NCBI GenBank assembly: GCA_036852015.1
Contig: JAANDG010000352.1
Span: 1-64,000 of the forward strand
DNA length: 64,000 bases
Reading direction: 5' to 3'
Origin: Pelodera strongyloides
Lineage: Eukaryota > Nematoda > Chromadorea > Rhabditida > Rhabditidae
The first letter of the stretch is position 1, and each line of letters begins with the position of its first letter. The notes under the pieces are model-generated. The model saw only the letters and a list, made by a program, of their open reading frames with translations. It was not told the DNA's origin and searched no databases. The position numbers were made by a program, and so were the translations under genes. Below, piece after piece: positions 12,601 to 22,374 of this stretch.

Positions 12601-15600
12601 ACACACACATGCACACGGACACGCACACACACACATACACATACACACATATACACACTTACACACACACACATAGGCGCACACACACAGTTACATCACA
12701 TACCTTTTTGTAGCAAATAGGTCCCGGATGTGCCCCGGCGGACTCTGGTCCCACCACGAAAAGTCCATTTGTGAAGAACAAACGAGAACCACCTCCCGCA
12801 GCTACAGTATGAATATCCAACTAAAAATGAACAAGTTAAACATATTTAATTTGCTTGGCTAAATTAGTTAAAAGTATTTTAAGAAACCTGGTAGACTACA
12901 GTTAGAAGATATTGACTAGGCTTGTGATTTATATATATTTGTATATTTACGCTGTCTAGCGCCAAAACTAAATGGTAAACCTAGGCTAGAAGTCGACTAA
13001 TTATTTGCGGACAAACGTGATGTTGCATCAGTTTATAAATAAGAGATTTTGATAGATTTTAGTTTTCACCTGGACGCAATGCCCACCGACAACATAATTA
13101 TAAATAACGGACGTAAAAATTATTTACCTGAGGCGCTTGAATAGTCACTCCAGCAGTAGTTGTTTCCATAACGTGTTCAAGTTCGCCTGAATAACGGCAC
13201 ACCTGCAAATACCAGAAATAAAGAGGGAGACACGAAACTCGGGTTGCGCGCAGCGAAAACACCTTGCGTAGCCGAAGTTAGGCGCGGTGAGTGTGCGCAA
13301 ATGCGAGGTGCGCCGCGAAACGTCGGCGCACCCTATTTTTTCGCCGCGCACCATCAGATGAACGAGTTATATGGTGGGTCCTTGGAGCATATTCGGCAAA
13401 TATGGATTTCATAATTTTGCCAAGATAGCGTAACAGTAGCAAAACAGCTCACATCAGTACTCGTTCCGCCCATGTCAAATCCAATCACTGGCTTATTTGT
13501 ACTGGGGTCGAAAGCGGTTCGGGCAATGCCCACGACTCCTCCCGCGGGACCAGAAAGGATGGCACGGGAACCACAGAAACTGGAATGTGAGAGCATGAGA
13601 GAATGTGAGAATGTGAGAATGAGACAATGACCGCAGAAACTATGCGACCATATGAGTTTGTGAGCAGGAGAGTGCGAGAATGTAAGAATGAGTGCGAGAG
13701 ATAATAGGGGATCCGCATATAAGAGCATTAGAGAATATTGCATTAATTCATAAGAACTGGAGCATAAGAGTGTGAAACTATGATATCATGAAAGAATTAA
13801 AGTATGAGATCACAAGCTATTCAATTTCCTAGTTTTCACCCACTTCATTTGGAGTTTTATATTTTACTTACAATTAGTGAAGCTCAACTTTTCTATTTTA
13901 AAACACTGATACCCTATAAAACCAAAATGACCGTTTATTAAGTCATTAATTCCAGTACATCAGACGAACGCAATAAACCTTGCAAACCACTGAGATTGCA
14001 TAGATTAGCCATGTTCTTTCGGTCGTCATTCTCAATTAACCGTATGATCATCTCGAAAAAAGGGAAAGGGAGGAATAGGAAAAAGAAAGAGGAAAAAAGA
14101 AAAGAAAAAGAAAGAGCAATGGACGCGGGTCATTTAACCGAGAAGTTATTATGAAGACCTTCTACCTCTTAGTGTAATTAGCCATAAAGAAGCAAGGAGA
14201 CCTATTTTCACTGTCGTCCTTTTTAACTCGCATTTTGAAAACTTTACTTCCAAGAGTCTGGATACTTCATCTCTTCGACCTACTCTTTTCTTCTTGTAAA
14301 TCTTTCAGTTATTTTCCATACAGCAGCTTGGAGGCGTGGACAGTACATAGCTTTGATGACCTTACCAAGTAAACGTAACAAATTACTAAAAAGAAAAACA
14401 CTGAATGTTAAAGCGAAATACCGGCCGGTTTTTGAAACGCATCGTGGACAACTGAATTCTTTCGCATTTATGCTAAGTTGCTCGAATTTAGCTCGATTTT
14501 TTATTCTAATTTATGTTCATTTGCATAAGCTGCATAAGAACGCTGGTCTACTCGATGCATTTCAAAACCGGCCGGTATTTCGCTTTAACAAATAAACTAA
14601 CTTGTGCACATCGCACAATCCTCCATCGGATTGCATGAAATTAACCGTGACGCCCTCAACGTTGTTCTGGAAACCACCGGAAAAACCGCGAATGTAGTCG
14701 CCAATTTTTGGCGTCAAGTAGGCGTCCGCACAGACTGAAAAAAGACAAGTAACGCCATCACGCACAAATATAAAGTTTGGTTCACACTCTATGTGATATG
14801 TGGGTGTGCCTTTTTATGATTTGGTTTCATATTAGCTTTTATATCTATCGAATATTGTGAATAACTCGTTCAGCATAACTTTTCGATACATTTAGTGATA
14901 ATTTATGATTTTGCTATCAGACGCTTCCACATCTATCTTCACTCAGTATCCAAATTTCCAAGTCAGAAGATTCAGAAGGATTATCGTTTCACAACAATGG
15001 GTGCCACACTAATAGCTATAATGAAACATAGGTATTTAGGTGAACTCGATAACCTCAGTTAGCTAGTTTTATGAAGCTAACCGGCCACTTACCCTCTTAC
15101 CTCTTGCCCTTTTACCCTCTTACGGTACAATTACCTGTGAATCCTCTTGGTACCGCTTTGATCATCGGCATAACTTCATGAGATAACGAAATGTTAGCGA
15201 ATCCAGCCTTTTCGGCTATTCTTTTTATTATCAACTCGTGATTTGGATACCTAAAGTACTGTAGAAGTAAAAAAGAAGAAGCGTCGAACTATGGCTCCTA
15301 TGACTGTTTTTGAAGGATGTTTGTATTTTTATCCAAAAATTAAATTTAAAAATAATTAACCAGGCGGTTAGTTAAAGTGGCCATGCAACATTAAAGAACC
15401 GAACAGCTATGATTACGCATATTGTTGATAAACGGTTACGGTAATGTGAGGACTTATATCATAAACTTTACAGTATCCAATGAGCAATATAGAAACTCAC
15501 ACATAAGAATGAAGGAGTAAAACAGCTATTGATTTGATTCCCCTTTCTTTGATTGATTCCAAAAGATGGAGCACTTTTTCTTCATCGATTTGCTTTTCGA

Positions 15601-18425
15601 CAATCATCTGAAGTTAAGGAATTGATTGAATTTTTTGAATGTAAAAGAGCGCGTGACGACAAAAAAAAAGCGGCTTATTGATTAATCTTGTTTCTTCGCT
15701 AGTTAGGAAAGCCCCAAAGTTAATAAAAATGGCAAAAAAACTCCTACTGAAACTGCAGAACTCGTTTGAGAATGCTGTACTGATGACGTACGAAAGCATA
15801 TTTGCCACGTTTGCTCAATTGACTTTAGCAGACAAAGAAATAACTGCCTCAAATTCACCTCAGGGTATTATTTGAAAAGGCAACTATAGCTAGAAGAGTA
15901 AACCCTACCTTATGCCCATTCGTGGCCACATCTTCGGTGCCAAAATTTCCCAATTCACATTTTTCATTTGACGGAACCACTCTTTCGTCTATTTCGATCA
16001 CTTCTGTGTATAGGACCTAGAAGTTATGTAGTATTATATAATCTAATTATCTAAATATTATCATGGGGGGCCTAGAGGTACATGTGTTTGATAACCCCGA
16101 CTGGTATATTATTTAAAATCAAAAACGGTGCATCATTAAAACAAGTCCTGCGCACCCCAGTATTTGAAATACCCTCCAGTATATCAAATAACTTCCAGTG
16201 TTTAATCTGCCATTGTTTGCTAGTACACAACTACTTTAAAAAATCAAAATCCATTCAACTAACGTTCCAACTAACAAAACACACTATTGTGAGTTTTCAG
16301 TCTAAAATAATACTCTTCATGTTCGGGAACATCGAGTCGTCACCTAGTCAGACAAATTCACATCGAAGCAAGAAAAGTACAACCCTAATTAGATAATTAC
16401 GAAAGATAATTATATGGCTCTAAAGTGAAAGAGAATAATTATGGTGGGAAAACAAACCACTTTTTAGGTTTTCTTAAAATTTCTAGGTATCTGCCGTTTT
16501 CATTAATAGTTAAGGTTGGTACTGAAATTACCTGCCCTTTTCACTTTAGTAGTTTAGTCTGCTACTGACATTGCTAACGCACTTTGCTGTTATTTATCCT
16601 TTTTGCGCAGTTTTATTTATGTGGTAGTAAGAATTTAGTAGTGTGTGGGTGTGGGTTTAATTACTCCCGGCCTGTTAGCCGTAGTGAAGAAATAATTACA
16701 AAATTGGCACCGTAAACAATCAGATAATAGCACATTTACTTTCCGCGTTTTCGTTTTACCATTAGCTGTATAGTATAAAGTGAGCAAAGTGTTAAAAGCC
16801 AAGATTAAACTAAACGTCCATACTGCCCCGGTATTAAAATACCGTATTTTTGAAATGTTACCGTACCTTTACACATCACTTAATTTCTAGAATGCCACCA
16901 TTTCCAGATGTTCACTCAATTTAATTCAAAACTTTTGTCTTCATTAATCCGTACTCCGTACTTTTATCTTCATTTATCAGTATTGTACCTACTCTGATAA
17001 ATTTGCATATGATACTAATATCCTTGTTAATTTGGTGCCGGAAGCTTCGGACGGGCACCAAAAATTTGTATAGGAAACGTAGGAAATTCGTATCATATTC
17101 AAATTTCGCAAAGTAGGTAAAATACGGCTTTAAAAGTCGTTGTTTAGAAGAAACTAACCTCAGGAATTTTGATATCAAAATCGAAGATGCGTGGCCGTGA
17201 CTGATTTCCAATGTAGAGGAGGTCTAAAATATTTCCTAATATTTTTTTCTCTTTTCTATTTAAATTTTCCTGAGCTTCTATTCTATTTCTATGTATTGAA
17301 TGACAAACTTTACTCACGTACACTTTGTACATTTCGTGTGTTCGCAACAAACTTTTATACATTATACATATTCAGTGGATCCCAAAGAAATCTCAAAAAC
17401 ATGAAAATACCTTTAAATCCCTTAGTAATAAGTAGAGCCGTTGCTTCGCCTTTTCTCTCCAAGAGTGCATTAGTGGCTACCGTAGTGCCCATGCGAATCC
17501 AAGCAATATTTCCTGAATGATGAAATGAAGTACTGTAGCTGGTTTCCAAGACTATCCTGAACTATGGTAATGCAAGCCTAGAAACGTGCCCCTCCTATTA
17601 AAATATTGAACTTGGTGCCCTTCTAACTTCCAAAACTGTGTACTGTCCATAGGCCATAGGGATCAATTTTTAATGACATATTTTAGTTGAAACATTGCAA
17701 TTTTAAGTTCAAAAATTGCAATGTTTCAAGTGGTTCCTAATTTGCCCGGAATCTAATTAGCATAGGAGAAATGGAGTAATTATCGGTAATTACCCGTAGG
17801 TATGGGCGTTCCCCGGGGAATATCTCCCCCCATTTCTTCCTCCAAAACCCTCCGGATCGCCTCGGTGGGAGCGTCGGCATAGTTGTCCGGGTCCTCACTC
17901 AGCAATTTCAGAACCCTGAATATTTTTTATATGTATATGCTAATTTTTGTAATCAGTATCCACTTAAACCTTTGCTTTACAGTTAGTCCCCGGCATAATA
18001 TTTTTCGTTAGCTCATTTATACAGGTAGATAATGAAGTCAGGGTTTTATATGAAAACTGTAGATAGTGGCGGCGCTAACAATAAGTCACCAAGTACACGC
18101 TCTCTGCAAAGAAACCACCTAATTTTTTTGAGTGTGTGGTCAGAAAAAGAGGAGCGCGCGCCCAGTTGCAGCCGCCCGCACAAAAGTGGGCACAGTGCGC
18201 GCCGCCCACCGAGAATGTTTCCCCAGCGTGCCCACCGAGAATGTTTCCCCAGCGTATGCGCCACTGAAGAAGGAGAAAAAAATAAGTCCATTCATTTTAT
18301 TCACTAACTACTTATCTAATTATCTCACTAATTCTAATCACTCACCTCGTCCGTCCATTCGGATAGAAAACGCAAACATCGGTGAAAGTGCCACCGCGGT
18401 CGACGGCAAATCCAAGTCTTGTCAT
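14..18425 (-). CDS. OPLAH: 5-oxoprolinase (ATP-hydrolysing), complete, ~37 exons
   Basis: Cytosolic enzyme of the gamma-glutamyl (glutathione) cycle: 5-oxo-L-proline + ATP + 2 H2O gives L-glutamate + ADP + Pi. I joined exons by splice sites and codon phase; the product is about 1,278 residues against ~1,290 for the vertebrate enzyme. Seen: N-terminal HyuA phosphate-binding DRGGTFTD (~9-16), [11 protein letters not shown] (~80), [10 protein letters not shown] (~310-319), GGGSRLFF, then the HyuB half with [10 protein letters not shown] and the C-terminal ETPGGGGYG. Exons (descending): 18346-18425, 17794-17915, 17411-17512, 17159-17223, 15909-16016, 15501-15607, 15135-15250, 14602-14734, 13453-13579, 13128-13202, 12704-12820, 12288-12391, 12092-12170, 11809-11895, 11519-11606, 11182-11295, 10796-10875, 10277-10404, 9844-9909, 9546-9651, 9127-9218, 8394-8493, 7985-8086, 7646-7727, 6474-6607, 6107-6223, 5826-5922, 5380-5495, 5140-5208, 4732-4839, 4245-4400, 3921-4050, 3555-3676, 1956-2052, 1221-1355, 741-861, 14-67. 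All junctions keep phase except 3555/2052. The start ATG follows a TTTTCAG acceptor by 12 bases. Confidence 0.95.
83..246. mobile_element. MITE family A, copy 1 (degenerate right end)
   Basis: Begins TTAAAGCGAAATACCGGCCG and ends with the inverted copy AAAACCGGCCGA, losing the last bases. The interior has the family's AT-rich segment with TTTATGTTCATTTGCATA. It lies in the last intron of OPLAH. Non-autonomous; no transposase seen. Confidence 0.75.
434..615. mobile_element. MITE family A, copy 2
   Basis: Left end TAACGCGAAATATCGGACGG (diverged), right end GGCCGGTGTTTCGCTTTAA. About 180 bp, in the last OPLAH intron. Confidence 0.75.
1363..1522. mobile_element. MITE family A, copy 3 (abuts family B)
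   Basis: Left end degenerate from ~1363, right end CCGGCCGGTATTTCGCTTTAA at 1522. The terminal TTAA (1519-1522) also serves as the left flank of the family B element that follows. The left part overlaps the acceptor region of the OPLAH exon ending at 1355. Confidence 0.7.
1519..1745. mobile_element. MITE family B, copy 1 (~227 bp, long inverted repeats)
   Basis: TTAAAGGGAGAGGCCCATGAG at the left and its reverse complement at the right. The arms continue for about 90 bp (AATGTCCGGAATTTCAGAAA recurs inverted) around a short spacer. TTAA at both ends. Confidence 0.8.
2126..2583. mobile_element. MITE family B, copy 2 (~458 bp)
   Basis: Same terminal arms as the 1519 element, with a longer, unrelated interior. 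The right end reads GGGCCTCTCCCTAA, so the right TTAA has decayed. In an OPLAH intron. Confidence 0.75.
3555..3676 (-). other. OPLAH: Oxoprolinase exon with poly-lysine tract and unresolved 3' junction
   Basis: The exon opens after TTTTAG with the conserved [12 protein letters not shown], then runs in frame through a 43-base A homopolymer (plus-strand T run 3597-3639) and a further A-rich stretch, giving about 20 mostly lysine residues, and resumes with YHET, where the family has YYET. The frame stays open throughout. A GTAAAA donor after YHET ends in phase 0, but the next recognised exon (1956-2052) needs phase 1, so about 7 coding bases (expected V/I-A/C-G) are not accounted for. Possibilities are a microexon between 2053 and 3554, an intron hidden by the homopolymer, a homopolymer-length error, or real damage to the gene. 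Confidence 0.6.
4640..4709. mobile_element. MITE family A, right half only
   Basis: GCGTTTCAGAAACCGGCCGG followed by TATTTCGCTTTAA. The left arm is not recognisable. It ends 22 bases from the GTTGGC donor of the OPLAH exon 4732-4839. Confidence 0.65.
5282..5343 (+). repeat. 31-bp tandem duplication
   Basis: GCAAAAACAGGAATGCGGAG plus TAACAAAAAAC occurs twice in direct tandem inside an OPLAH intron, essentially identical, so it is recent. Confidence 0.85.
5560..5735. repeat. GC-rich patch in OPLAH intron
   Basis: CG-dense segment (GGCGCGCATACTTCTCGCGG and similar) in otherwise AT-rich intron sequence, one of several such patches. No conserved protein seen. Confidence 0.4.
6690..6920 (+). repeat. 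~137-bp direct duplication in OPLAH intron
   Basis: CTAGGGCCACTTTTCTG followed by AGTCGAAAATACACCGT occurs at 6690 and 6827. Each copy is followed downstream by TTTCAGT and CTATTACCCA. Diverged direct repeat of unknown origin. Confidence 0.65.
7161..7479 (+). mobile_element. Solo LTR (319 bp)
   Basis: Begins TGTAACAC and ends CACCACA (TG...CA). It has a TATATATAA box at 7267-7275 and an AATAAA signal at ~7379-7384, in the expected U3-R-U5 order. It is followed after two bases by a primer-binding site for tRNA-Gly. The GC-rich U3 contrasts with the intron around it. TGTAACA ends are common in BEL/Pao and Ty3 elements; the class is undetermined because no internal coding region is present. No second LTR and no clear target duplication are seen. 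Confidence 0.7.
7482..7546 (-). pseudogene. tRNA-Gly(GCC) complement fused to LTR (65 nt, with CCA)
   Basis: Read on the minus strand this is tRNA-Gly(GCC) from G10 to A76: D-loop TTCAGTGGTAGAATG, anticodon GCC in CTGCCACG, variable and T arms, acceptor 3' strand ACGGTGC, discriminator A and encoded CCA (7482-7484). Nuclear tRNA genes do not encode CCA. The 5' acceptor strand (positions 1-9) is absent, so it cannot be a functional tRNA gene. T-loop position 58 is T (base 7500) where the gene should have A. The join to the LTR has exact primer-binding-site spacing. Confidence 0.8.
8815..8846 (+). repeat. 15-bp tandem duplication upstream of tRNA-like head
   Basis: GCTATATGTAGAGCA occurs twice in tandem just before the tRNA-like sequence. 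Confidence 0.7.
8861..8945 (+). pseudogene. tRNA-like sequence (His-GTG-like), probable SINE head
   Basis: Pol III box A TAGCTCAACTGG (8870-8881) and box B GGTTCGAATC (8924-8933) are intact. The D arm pairs well and the anticodon loop would read CTGTGAA (GTG). The anticodon stem has a mismatch, the variable region is ~15 nt and the acceptor stem pairs only in a shifted register, so a working tRNA is unlikely. The downstream tail contains AACTCTTCTCCTTTATATAA, found again at ~23010. In an OPLAH intron. Confidence 0.5.
9390..9517. mobile_element. Inverted-repeat element family H, diverged copy
   Basis: ACCAACACGCAGCGAGCCCT near the left and TGTGTTGGTGAATAT at the right, with CTGGCCTCCCCAGGGA inside. 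Similar to 58705-58807. In an OPLAH intron. Confidence 0.45.
10059..10226. mobile_element. MITE family D, near-perfect palindrome (copy 1)
   Basis: TTAAAGCTAGCC then arms of ~60-65 bp: CAAATCCTATGTATCCTATG and GCTAATTTTGTACGATCG recur inverted around a GTCCACGGCAATC centre. The right end adds a second hairpin, CCAGAGAGGCTAGC / GCTAGCCTCTCTGG (10191-10225). In the OPLAH intron between exons 9844-9909 and 10277-10404. Confidence 0.8.
10473..10743 (+). repeat. Purine-rich minisatellite, ~56 bp x 5
   Basis: Unit GAGACAGAGAGAAAG...GTCATCTTCCCG. TCATCTT recurs at 10512, 10568, 10624, 10680 and 10732 (periods 56, 56, 56, 52). In an OPLAH intron. Confidence 0.85.
12528..12690 (+). repeat. (CA)n-rich microsatellite
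   Basis: Imperfect CACA/CGCA run of ~160 bp in an OPLAH intron. It creates spurious Thr/His and Val/Cys ORFs on both strands. Confidence 0.95.
13215..13345. repeat. GC-rich patch in OPLAH intron
   Basis: GGTTGCGCGCAGCGAAAAC and GTGCGCCGCGAAACG-type sequence, compositionally unlike the flanks, similar in style to patches near 5600, 18150, 19580, 23800, 48070 and 51250. Confidence 0.4.
14408..14588. mobile_element. MITE family A, copy 5 (intact, 181 bp)
   Basis: TTAAAGCGAAATACCGGCCG at the left; ACCGGCCGGTATTTCGCTTTAA reversed at the right. TTAA at both ends. It lies 13 bases from the donor of the OPLAH exon starting at 14602. Confidence 0.85.
16975..17133. mobile_element. MITE family E, copy 1
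   Basis: Inverted-repeat element with core GGAAGCTTCGGACGGGC, left GTACCTACTCTGATAAATTT and right AAAGTAGGTAAAATACGGCTTTAA. Similar to 25660-25821. In an OPLAH intron. Confidence 0.65.
18130..18260. repeat. GC-rich patch in first OPLAH intron, with 24-bp duplication
   Basis: CACCGAGAATGTTTCCCCAG plus CGTG/CGTA occurs twice in tandem (about 18207 and 18232), beside GCGCGCGCCCAG. No protein recognised. Confidence 0.5.
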
Positions 18426-18437
18426 TTTTAGTGAAAA

Positions 18438-18440
18438 CTG
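18438..18440 (-). promoter_or_regulatory. Probable trans-splice (outron) acceptor of OPLAH
   Basis: TTTTCAG on the minus strand ends 12 bases before the OPLAH ATG, with no upstream coding exon in phase. This is the usual arrangement of spliced-leader addition in nematodes. A 182-bp inverted-repeat element begins only 27 bases further upstream. Confidence 0.6.
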
Positions 18441-18466
18441 AAAACATTGCCTACTTTTTTCATTCC

Positions 18467-18648
18467 TTAAAGCGAAATACGGGCCGGTTTTCGAAACACA
18501 TCGATTACATCAGCATTCTTGTGAAGCGTATGCAAATGAACATAAATTAGAAGAAAAAATCAGGCTAAAATCGAGCAACTTTGCATAAATATGTAAGGAT
18601 TCAGCTGTCCACGATGCGTTTCAAAAATCGGCCGGTATTTCGCTTTAA
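18467..18648. mobile_element. MITE family A, copy 6, at the OPLAH 5' end
   Basis: TTAA at 18467-18470 and 18645-18648; AGCGAAATACGGGCCGG arms. It starts 42 bases upstream of the OPLAH ATG, so it occupies the likely outron/promoter. Confidence 0.85.
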
Positions 18649-18815
18649 AGCGAAATGCTAGCCCCTTTGGAAAATTTGCATATGATAAGCAAATCCTATG
18701 TATCCCATGCTAATTTTGTACGATCGTCCACGGCAATCGTACAGAATTAGCATAGGATACATAGGATTTGCTTATCATATGCAAATTTTCCAAAGGGGCT
18801 AGCATTTCGCTTCAA
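18645..18815. mobile_element. MITE family D, near-perfect palindrome (copy 2)
   Basis: Shares TTAA 18645-18648 with the family A element on its left. Arms of ~75 bp, from AGCGAAATGCTAGCCCC to GGGGCTAGCATTTCGCT, differ at only one or two bases. The centre is the same as in the 10059 copy. Confidence 0.85.
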
Positions 18816-20570
18816 CGATATGCGCTTATTTCAAAACATCTTGATCGGAGATACAGGGAAACAGGGTTCAGAGTGTGATTATATATTCCCCTTTCTTTAG
18901 AAATCACTAATAATCGACACACAAGTGACCATTTGAGATGACTCCATCCATTGTAGACAATATAGTTATTAGAAGACCGAATACAACGAACAATGTGTAA
19001 GCAGAAGAACAGTTTCTATGAAATTTTACAAGCTTGTAATTTGTTAAGAGCATAGAAACAAACAACATCCCACTTCTTGTGTTAGCCTTGTTTCTTCAAT
19101 ATTAATTGCGAATTAACTGTGAGCTGTCTTCATTTTTATGATAGTATTTATATAACAATAATGTTTGATTTTACTTGTTTTCTTGTACATATAGAGAGTT
19201 GCTAGGGTCATTTTTATTCTCGGCGTTTGAACGAAAAAAAAAAAAGATACAGAGAGAGAGAGAGAGAGAGAGAAAACGAAAATAAACAAGAAAAACACGT
19301 TCTGTGTAATGGCGATAAGGGATTACGTCAGACACGAAATGACTAGAAAATAGAAAATACAAACTATAACTTCTCCGAATAGCGCCTGCCTATCCCTCAT
19401 AAAACTATTAAAGAGGAATCTTTGAAGAGCTAGTTGAAACAATATATATTAGTATATATATATCATGAATCCTACATATATTCAACTTTTAATTTCAAAG
19501 AGAGAACGTTCACGAGGCTTAGATTCGTATGCGATGCAGAATTAAATTCATTGGAAAAAGAGCAATTGTCTGTGCGCCGGGGGTGCGCAATCAGTGCGCC
19601 GCAAGTACGCCGCACCCCGTGCGCACCCTGAGGACTGTCTTTTTTGTTATGATTTCCCTATCAACCTTGCCCAAGGGGAGTCTCCTCCCCGTGAATGCGA
19701 GCTCTGGTCTAATAACGTAATGAACCTAAGTACCAAACCCATTTATTCCATAAGAGTACACGAAACAACAATAAATATTGACACTAGCAATGCCCTCTTC
19801 AACCTTTTATACATTGATAAGATCGTATATTTTGATTTGTGATTTTTCAAGATTTTTATCTCAGAAACCCTAGCTAATAGAATAGAAATACTAAAAAATA
19901 TTCATAAAACAACAAGTCGAAAACCAAACGTGCTAAATTAGAAGAAATAAGCTGAAGTTCTCGCTGAAGCACAAACATGTTCAGATTTTCAGAATTTAGA
20001 GCTAGCATGAACAATCGTAAACGTACCAAACATGCATAGTAATAATATGGTTTGATCAAAATGCAAAACATTGTGTTTCAAAACACAGATAACTTGACAA
20101 GTTATTTAGTGAGATAATTTAGAAAAAAGTAAACTGTAAAGGATCATAAACATAGTATACATTGTTCATTCGATTACGTAGTTTTATGAATTTGATTCAC
20201 CATTATTGTGTTAATACAATTTATTAATATTATTAATCATATTATATTAATATGAATAAATAAGGCTTTAGCTTTAGTGGAGCGGTCCGGGCTGGGGGCT
20301 GGGGGTATCAGTGATTGTCTTTCTTTTCTTGCAAAGGTGTATCAAGCCTTTTGCGAACAGCAGGGTGCAAATAGCACGGAAGTTCCGGAAACTCAGATCA
20401 AAAAGATAGGAGATAGTGTTAAATCTAGGAGATATCATACAGTTTCCTGTTTCTTCGATTTGCTACAAAGAAAGTGAAAACGCTTGAAAGAGGTTGAGAA
20501 ACTAGAATAATCATTAAGAATAGAGAACTCTGATGTTAATATGTTTGTTGTTCGTCTATTATAGTAGAGG
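18816..20570. other. Intergenic, AT-rich; (GA)n tract only
   Basis: No gene recognised. Holds a (GA)n run at ~19250-19274 and a GC-rich patch at ~19565-19640 with GTGCGCCGCAAGTACGCC-like sequence. Long ORFs here have no recognisable domain. Confidence 0.6.
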
Positions 20571-20574
20571 ACCT

Positions 20575-20920
20575 GGCTTCACGCGCCCGCGAGAGCAGAA
20601 ACTCCATTGACGAAAATTGGCGTGCAAGCCGCGTGAGAACGGCATGCAAGATGCATTTGACAACGTGGTGACGTGCAAGAATGCACGCGGAATGGAAATG
20701 GCGTGCAACTTGCCCGCCGGTAGCACGCCGCTTGCACGCGAAAAGCCCGAGGTGAAAAAATATGGCGTGCAAGCGGCAACATTATTGTACGTCTTTACGG
20801 CGTGCAAGCGACAACGTTACGGCGAGCAACTTGCACCCCAGAACCCAACGGCGTGCCGCTTTTTCCACGCCGCATGCGCGCCGTACCGTTGCCGCTTGCA
20901 AGCGAATTTTCACGTATCAT
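20575..20920. repeat. GC-rich array of GGCGTGCAAG motifs
   Basis: GCGTGCAA or close variants recur at ~20620, 20645, 20673, 20701, 20764 and 20799, and inverted as CTTGCACG, between GC-rich spacers. Composition is quite unlike the surrounding ~65% AT DNA. ORFs on both strands are low-complexity. Confidence 0.55.
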
Positions 20921-21189
20921 TCTTTAACTACGTCTTGGGTAAATAAACGAAAAAATATATGAAATATGACGTTGTTTTTAGTTTTCATGTTTTGTCACCC
21001 AGCACAGGAAAGTATTTTTCTGATGTAAACCGGGAAGTAGACTAATTGCTCTGTGAAACCATGTACGGAATTGTATGTATTGAGTAAAACTTTGTATGAA
21101 CACCACTTTATTTAGACATATAATACAATCATCCACATAGACTGTTGAATACCTGCATTCCCATGGATTTGATATGATAACATATGATT

Positions 21190-21288
21190 AAAAATGCAAA
21201 AAATAACTCGCCTCTCGCTCTGCATAAATAACTAGAAACGAAGCTCTCCAAGATACGTTTCAAAAGCCTTCTGTTATACCGCTTTAAA
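21190..21288. mobile_element. MITE family A', right part
   Basis: Ends CAAAAGCCTTCTGTTATACC then GCTTTAA, matching the right ends at 7617 and 52398. The left end was not found. Confidence 0.5.
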
Positions 21289-22374
21289 ATTTTAAATTCC
21301 CGGTTGGCAAAACTCGGGTTTGTTGAATTCAATTAGACATCTTCTTGTCGTTCAACAATGAAGCCAAACAATATGTTTCATCGTATTTAGAAAGTGGTAA
21401 CAACTTTCACATATTCACTTAGCATAGGGCTTTGGTTTTGGAATATTCACTTCGTAGAGAACTTCGTGTTCGTGATACGGTATATTATCTGGAGAACCTT
21501 CTTCGTAAGAAACGCATACTAGATTTGTTTATCATTTCTCACTGTCGACAAAGGAGGTTCATATGTTTGTCTTCTATGTTCCCGCATGGTTTGGAAATAT
21601 TTCCTTCTGTCTTAGCAACATTTGCATAAGTTGTAGAAATGACAAGTCTGGATTCTCCCGTATATATTAGAACCTCTGCAGCTCTGCTTGCCGTATGCAT
21701 GGCCCTAGGCAATATGAGAAGAACTGTGCATAGATTTTTGCTTTACGCACCCAATATTGTGGCTATTTGATCATTTAAACTCCCCTGCAAGAGATAATAT
21801 ACCTCCTTGCAATATTACATACATCATAACCAGATAAAAACCTGTGTTTTCTAATAGAGAACCCAGAGAAAGAGAGTACTTCCTGTAATTTTCCCAATGC
21901 AAATTGTGTGCACAATTCGTGTAAAAATGAACACTTATCGTTTTGGTTGGAGACGAAAACATCATAAAGTATTAGTACCATTAGTTTCATGGATACACAC
22001 CATAGCCATAGCTACCGTGGCACAACTTGATTTACTGCGGTACAACTCGCTGTTTGCAAAACGAATCCTGGACCACTCCCACGCAGAATGTATATGCACA
22101 GTGCTCCAGTTGTGCCCAGACCAAAGATGCACAAGTTTCACAACGTTTCGAGAATTATGATCATAATTTAGAAATCAGCAACAAATACTGTAGGTTACCA
22201 TTAGCTAGAGTTCGCTTTCATAGACTTTTAAATGCCATTGCTCGTTCACTGAGAGCCGATGAGTTGCGCGCCGCACCATTTCGGGAAACAAAATGCGCGC
22301 CGCGAAGGAATGGGAAACAAAATGCGCGCGGAATAGAAATGGCGCGCAAAGTGTTTCCCTAAAAGGTGCCGAAA

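Noticed and set aside
12483..12720. Overlapping ORFs on both strands (His/Thr- and Val/Cys-rich)
   Set aside because: They are translations of the (CA)n microsatellite in an oxoprolinase intron.
16645..16690. Spliced-leader RNA gene
   Set aside because: GGTTTAATTAC resembles the start of SL1, but the following bases differ and no donor, Sm site or snRNA-like fold is evident.
18032..18431. ORFs of 80-100 codons on both strands at the OPLAH first intron
   Set aside because: They span an intron, a GC-rich duplicated patch and exon 1 in the wrong frames.
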